From the NCBI RefSeq assembly GCF_020733705.1, contig NZ_JAJFZM010000007.1, positions 92,545-156,544 on the forward strand: DNA of 64,000 nucleotides. The letters run 5' to 3'. A program made the position numbers and the translations under genes. Origin of the DNA: Nocardia australiensis. Its GTDB lineage: Bacteria > Actinomycetota > Actinomycetes > Mycobacteriales > Mycobacteriaceae. Shown here in pieces: positions 60,323 to 64,000 of this stretch (within the stretch, counting starts at the first letter, position 1; the number at the start of each line of letters is the position of its first letter). A model generated the notes under the pieces. The model was not told where the DNA came from. It saw nothing but the letters and a program-made list of their open reading frames with translations, and did not search any database.

Positions 60323-61417
60323 TTAGTCCGGCGATCTCGGCTGCTCGACGCCCGCACACCAGACACGGCTGATTGCGCGCGTGGCACTGATGTCGGTGAG
60401 TGGATTTCCGTCGACGAGGACCAAGTCGGCGCGCGCTCCCGGCTCGATCACCCCACGGTCCGGCAGTCGGAAATGGCTGGCGGGCAGGGTCGTTGCCGCA
60501 TGCAATGCGTCTACGGGGGTAAGTCCCGCGGTCACCAGCAGCTCGAGTTCCCGGTGCAGGGCGGTGCCGAACTCAGGATTGAAGGGGACGCCGCGCTGGG
60601 CGTTGGCGTCGCTGCCTGCCAGGATCGGTACACCGGCCGCGTGCAGTGCACCGACCGTAGCGAGACATCTATCGAACACCCTGGGAATGTCGGCGTTCGT
60701 TGCGAGGCCCTCCATCATGGTGAGGGTGGGTATGGCGATGCAGCCCTGCTCGAGCATGCGGCGCACGTCATCGGCGGAGAGTTCGGCATCCATCGGCACG
60801 TGCGTGACGACGTCGACGCCCACATCCAAGGCTATTCCGTAGGCCCCACGCGACGACGCGTGTGCCACTACCCGCAGGCCACGCGCGTGCGCCGCTTCGA
60901 CAACCGCCTCCGCCGCGGCTCGATCGGGTCCGCCCGCGCCGGGTGCTTCCAACATGATCTTCACGTAGTCCGACCCGGCGAAGGCACGGTCGGCGACCAT
61001 TCGGTCGGCCTGACCCGATTCGGTGATGATCGCGGCGGCCAGGCCGGATAGCTTGGCGTGCATACCGCCCGCACCGACAATCGGTGTGCCCGCGCTGCGA
61101 ATATCGGTGGTACCGGACTCTTTTCGCAATGCGGCCAGGTCCTCGGCGGGCCATGTCGCCATATCGAGGGCGGTGGTCACGCCGAAAGCGGCCAATTGGT
61201 CGAGCGATTCCGGTCCCCGCAGATGGATGTGGGCGTCGATCAGGCCTGGCAACAGAATCGCGCCGCCCGCGTCCACGAACTCGGCACCGGTTGGATCGGT
61301 GCCGATGACGGATCCCTCGATGACCACCGTTGTCGGCGCGGTGTTTTCACGACCGTCGAAGACTCGAACATCAGTCAATGCGATCTTCGACGAATACGTC
61401 GAGGAAATGGGATTCAC
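60323..61417 (-). CDS. Amidohydrolase family protein
   Basis: 364 aa. TIM-barrel amidohydrolase: metal H-x-H in GLIDAHIHLRG, carboxylated Lys in YVKIML, His in VVAHASS and THVPMD, Asp in LAGSDANA, and the C-terminal GVIEPGARADLVLVDGNPL strand. Similar to prolidase-/imidazolonepropionase-like enzymes. No signal peptide. Likely in an operon with the DUF1460 amidase. Substrate unknown; a cyclic amide or peptide is plausible. Confidence 0.85.
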   Translation of the reverse strand: MNPISSTYSSKIALTDVRVFDGRENTAPTTVVIEGSVIGTDPTGAEFVDAGGAILLPGLIDAHIHLRGPESLDQLAAFGVTTALDMATWPAEDLAALRKESGTTDIRSAGTPIVGAGGMHAKLSGLAAAIITESGQADRMVADRAFAGSDYVKIMLEAPGAGGPDRAAAEAVVEAAHARGLRVVAHASSRGAYGIALDVGVDVVTHVPMDAELSADDVRRMLEQGCIAIPTLTMMEGLATNADIPRVFDRCLATVGALHAAGVPILAGSDANAQRGVPFNPEFGTALHRELELLVTAGLTPVDALHAATTLPASHFRLPDRGVIEPGARADLVLVDGNPLTDISATRAISRVWCAGVEQPRSPD

Positions 61418-61644
61418 GCCAACCCTCCAGTGCCCGGTACCGCTGCGTGGCGTCGAACATCGCCGCCTCGCTCCACAGTATCGGTGGGCACCGATGGGCC
61501 GCGCGGCGAGTGCTATACGTCGTGCGCGGATTTATAACTCGCTCAGCGCATTTCGCCCTTGCCGCAGGACGCATCGGCGTTGTCGTGCCCGGAACGACAC
61601 GGTGAGGTTCGGTGGACCCTAACCTCACCGGCGAGGGTGATCTG

Positions 61645-63165
61645 TCAGGCTTTGTCCTGAGCGGAGGACCGGGCGGGGTTGGTTTGCCTGGCCGCCTTGG
61701 GATCAAGTTTTTTCTGTTCGGCCCGCACGTCCGCTTCGACGCGATCACCGAGGTTCTTATCCACGTTGCGCCAATATTCGAAGGCTCGCGTCAGGACCGG
61801 CACGGTGACGCCATTGAGCAGATGGCCGACGATATTGTCCACCAACCGATCTCGCGCCGCGTCATCGAGGACATCACGGACCATGGTGCCGGCTTGCCCC
61901 CAATCATCGTCGTCCTTGCGCAACGTGTACGCCTCCCGGACCATCTCACCGTCGGTGTACCAGCCCGGGGACTCGCCCGAGACGGCCGGATCGGCGTGCG
62001 GTCCGCCTTTCGAATTGGGCACGTACACCGGATCGCCCGGGTTGTGGTGGCGCATCGCCCCATCTTTCGAATACGAGCGCACCGTAGCCGCGTGTGCCGA
62101 ATTGACTGGTAGCTCTTTGTAATTGGCGCCGATCCGATGTCGATGCGCATCCGGATAGGAGAACCACCGGCCGAGCAGCATCTTATCCGGACTCGGGCCG
62201 GTGCCCGGTACCGAACTGCTCGGCTCGAAGGCGGCCTGTTCGATCTCAGTGTGATAATCGGCGGGATTCCGGTTCAAGGTCATCTTGCCGACCTCATGGA
62301 GCGGATAGTCACCGTGCGGCCAAACCTTGGTCAGGTCAAACGGATTGAACCGATAGGTCTTCGCCTCCTCGAACGGCATGATCTGCATCTTCAGCGTCCA
62401 ACTCGGATAATTGCCGCCTGCGATGGCCTCCCACAGATCACGTGTGTGGTAATCGGTATCCATCGAGGCCATCTGATCGCCCTCGTCCTGGGTGAAGAAT
62501 TCGATGCCCTGGTCGGTCTTGAAATGATATTTGACCCAGAACCGTTCACTCGCCGCGTTGACCCACAGGTAGGTGTGGCTCGAGTAGCCATTCATGTGCC
62601 GCCAGGTGCGGGGGATACCGCGGTCACCCATCAGCCACGTCACCTGGTGCGCGGATTCCGGTGACAGCGTCCAGAAGTCCCATTGCATATCGTGGTCGCG
62701 CAGATTGTTGTCGGCGCGGCGCTTCTGGGAACGAATGAAGTCCTGGAACTTCATCGGGTCACGCATGAAGAAAACCGGGGTGTTATTCCCGACCATGTCG
62801 AAATTGCCCTGTTCAGTGTAGAACTTCAGGGCAAACCCCCTCGGGTCACGCCAGGTATCCGGGCTGCCACGCTCTCCGGCGACGGTCGAGAACCGAGCCA
62901 GCATTTCGGTCTTCTTCCCCGGTTGGAAGACATCTGCCTTGGTGTAGGCGCTGACGTCGTGGGTGACCTCGAACGTGCCGAACGCCCCGCCGCCTTTGGC
63001 GTGTGGCTGACGTTCGGGTACCCGCTCGCGATTGAATGCCGCCATCTTCTCGATCAGGTAGGCGTCATTGAGCAGAATCGGACCGTCCGGCCCGATGGTT
63101 AGCGAATGCTCGTCGCTGGGAACCGGAATACCGGCGTCGTCGGTCGTGTAGTTCGGATCAGACAT
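61645..63165 (-). CDS. katA: Catalase (clade 3, haem b type)
   Basis: 506 aa from ATG 63165 with AGAGGAGA. Catalase core: PERQPHAKGGGAFGTFEVTH with catalytic His, DFWTLSPESAHQVTWLMGD, and the haem Tyr site RWFSYPDAHRHRIGANY. Length 480-500 is standard. It lacks a C-terminal flavodoxin domain. No Fur/FurA gene is adjacent; the 5' region of 528 bases holds no other gene. Removes hydrogen peroxide. Confidence 0.95.
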   Translation of the reverse strand: MSDPNYTTDDAGIPVPSDEHSLTIGPDGPILLNDAYLIEKMAAFNRERVPERQPHAKGGGAFGTFEVTHDVSAYTKADVFQPGKKTEMLARFSTVAGERGSPDTWRDPRGFALKFYTEQGNFDMVGNNTPVFFMRDPMKFQDFIRSQKRRADNNLRDHDMQWDFWTLSPESAHQVTWLMGDRGIPRTWRHMNGYSSHTYLWVNAASERFWVKYHFKTDQGIEFFTQDEGDQMASMDTDYHTRDLWEAIAGGNYPSWTLKMQIMPFEEAKTYRFNPFDLTKVWPHGDYPLHEVGKMTLNRNPADYHTEIEQAAFEPSSSVPGTGPSPDKMLLGRWFSYPDAHRHRIGANYKELPVNSAHAATVRSYSKDGAMRHHNPGDPVYVPNSKGGPHADPAVSGESPGWYTDGEMVREAYTLRKDDDDWGQAGTMVRDVLDDAARDRLVDNIVGHLLNGVTVPVLTRAFEYWRNVDKNLGDRVEADVRAEQKKLDPKAARQTNPARSSAQDKA

Positions 63166-63693
63166 GTCTCTCCTCTTCTACAGGTCATGCGGTTTTGGCC
63201 TACGCGGCCCGTCGCCGAAGGCTGCCCAGCCATTGCGGGCGAGGTCTCGGAACGCGACGGTCAATTGGCGATACCCTTCCGTATCGGTTTTCCGAACGAC
63301 TTCCCAGGTGTCTGCCCATCAAAAGTAGCTTGGGCGCCGAACATATGCAGCCAGAATCGGTCGAGATTATCCAGCGGATTGTTGCGGCAAAATTTTTCCG
63401 CCGCTGATCGAATCGGAGGATCGATTTGCCATCGATATCAGTTCGATGACCTGGCACATGCCGCCGATAACGCGTTCATCCACGCCATGCATATCAGGAC
63501 GGTCCGGACCATGCTGATCACGCTGTGCTGAGCCCGTACTGGTGATCGTCCTGCGCCCGGACCGCACGCCCACCGAACCAGCGGAGCGGGCCGATGTCCT
63601 GGAGTCGGCCGTTTCGTGACGAGCAACCAGCGCGGGGCGTGGTGACATCGGCAGTCCGGTAGAGCCGATCACGCGATCGGCTCTACCGGCGGA
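63166..63693. other. Intergenic region upstream of katA, no gene
   Basis: 528 bases between the katA start and the next gene's stop on the same strand. Short frames on both strands lack ribosome sites. The katA promoter should lie within about 150 bases of 63165. AT-rich patches near 63320 and 63370-63440; no palindrome worth naming. Confidence 0.45.
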
Positions 63694-64000
63694 TCAGCTC
63701 AACAAATGCCGGACGAGGAAGTCCCGCGCGACAGCCGATGCCTGGCTGAATCGGTCCTCATACACCGAGAAATGCCCACCGTCGATCAATTCGAGTTGTT
63801 TGGGCTCCAGCGCCTCGGCGTAGCTCTGCAACGCCAGGTCGGCCGGAGTGAGCGTGTCGCGCTCGGCGACGATCATCAGCAACGGCGTGGGCGACACCCG
63901 GTGGACGAACGCCTCGGGTGCGTAGGACTGCATCTGGTCGATGCTGGACACGGTCACCTCGTTGCGCCAGGTATCGACCTGCGGCCCATTGGCCATGAGC
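63694..64000 (-). CDS. Alpha/beta hydrolase, C-terminal part (partial at window edge)
   Basis: The visible C-terminal 101 residues contain the acid and His segments of the fold: PLLMIVAERDTLTPADLA with Asp and the late DGGHFSVYED with His. The nucleophile lies beyond the window. Resembles DLH/CocE-like hydrolases (X-Pro-type). Stop TGA at 63694-63696. Confidence 0.75.
   Translation of the reverse strand, partial: LMANGPQVDTWRNEVTVSSIDQMQSYAPEAFVHRVSPTPLLMIVAERDTLTPADLALQSYAEALEPKQLELIDGGHFSVYEDRFSQASAVARDFLVRHLLS

Noticed and set aside
1..64000. CRISPR arrays, rRNA, tRNA, prophage or integrase genes
   Set aside because: No regularly spaced repeats, no rRNA/tRNA sequences and no phage structural or integrase proteins were seen on reading both strands; mobile DNA is limited to IS4 and IS5/Tn3 relics.

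Overview
The window is high-GC actinobacterial chromosome, most like Nocardia or a close relative in the Mycobacteriales. Reasons: a DevR/DevS (DosR/DosS) hypoxia pair closely resembling the mycobacterial one, an Acg-type nitroreductase, a resuscitation-promoting factor, a malate:quinone oxidoreductase, many GTG starts and dense ATGA gene overlaps. The genus is inferred; there is no rRNA or tRNA gene to confirm it.

Layout. 1-5.4 kb: end of an alcohol dehydrogenase, then a MarR-controlled DHA2 exporter carrying CnaB-like repeats, a YceI protein with the same repeat type, and a TetR regulator. 6.3-12.4 kb: a dormancy locus, SDR > phosphotransferase/AAA > devR > devS, divergent from an acg-like gene across mirrored DosR half-sites. 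12.4-18.5 kb: a GyrI/DUF302 protein with an internally deleted flavodoxin, a dehydrogenase/CMD pair and an asparagine-type permease. 18.6-20.4 kb: a graveyard of IS5, Tn3 and AraC remnants. 20.4-24.3 kb: TetR and a flavin monooxygenase > hydrolase > SDR operon. 24.2-30 kb: mqo with a LysR regulator, an FMN reductase behind a SoxR box, a carboxylesterase and a CMD protein. 30-34.5 kb: an Rpf protein with a structured leader, a secreted lipase, and a TPP riboswitch in front of a CytX-type transporter.

34.5-38.4 kb is a four-gene membrane/secreted operon containing a Met/His-rich protein, divergent from a truncated haemoglobin. 38.5-45 kb carries a phosphoesterase, a methyltransferase, a GntR/resolvase-like/DUF1992 operon, an Imm21-like gene running antisense into doxX, and a secreted protein. 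45.2-46.8 kb holds two ClpP genes convergent with a ClgR-like regulator. 47.3-52.8 kb is a murein-sugar salvage operon (BadF-type kinase, SSS transporter, anmK, RpiR regulator, murQ). 53.1-56 kb has a 50-aa secreted peptide, a recently inserted IS4 element with intact target duplication, and a low-GC ADP-ribosyltransferase toxin-like gene. 56-64 kb has an MFS exporter with an AraC regulator, a cupin, an Imm5-like protein, a DUF1460 murein amidase with an amidohydrolase, catalase, and the end of an alpha/beta hydrolase.

Common themes are redox/hypoxia response (DevRS, Acg, SoxR-box reductase, haemoglobin, catalase), murein turnover (Rpf, AnmK/MurQ, DUF1460) and accessory toxin/immunity-type genes. 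No CRISPR array, rRNA or tRNA was seen.
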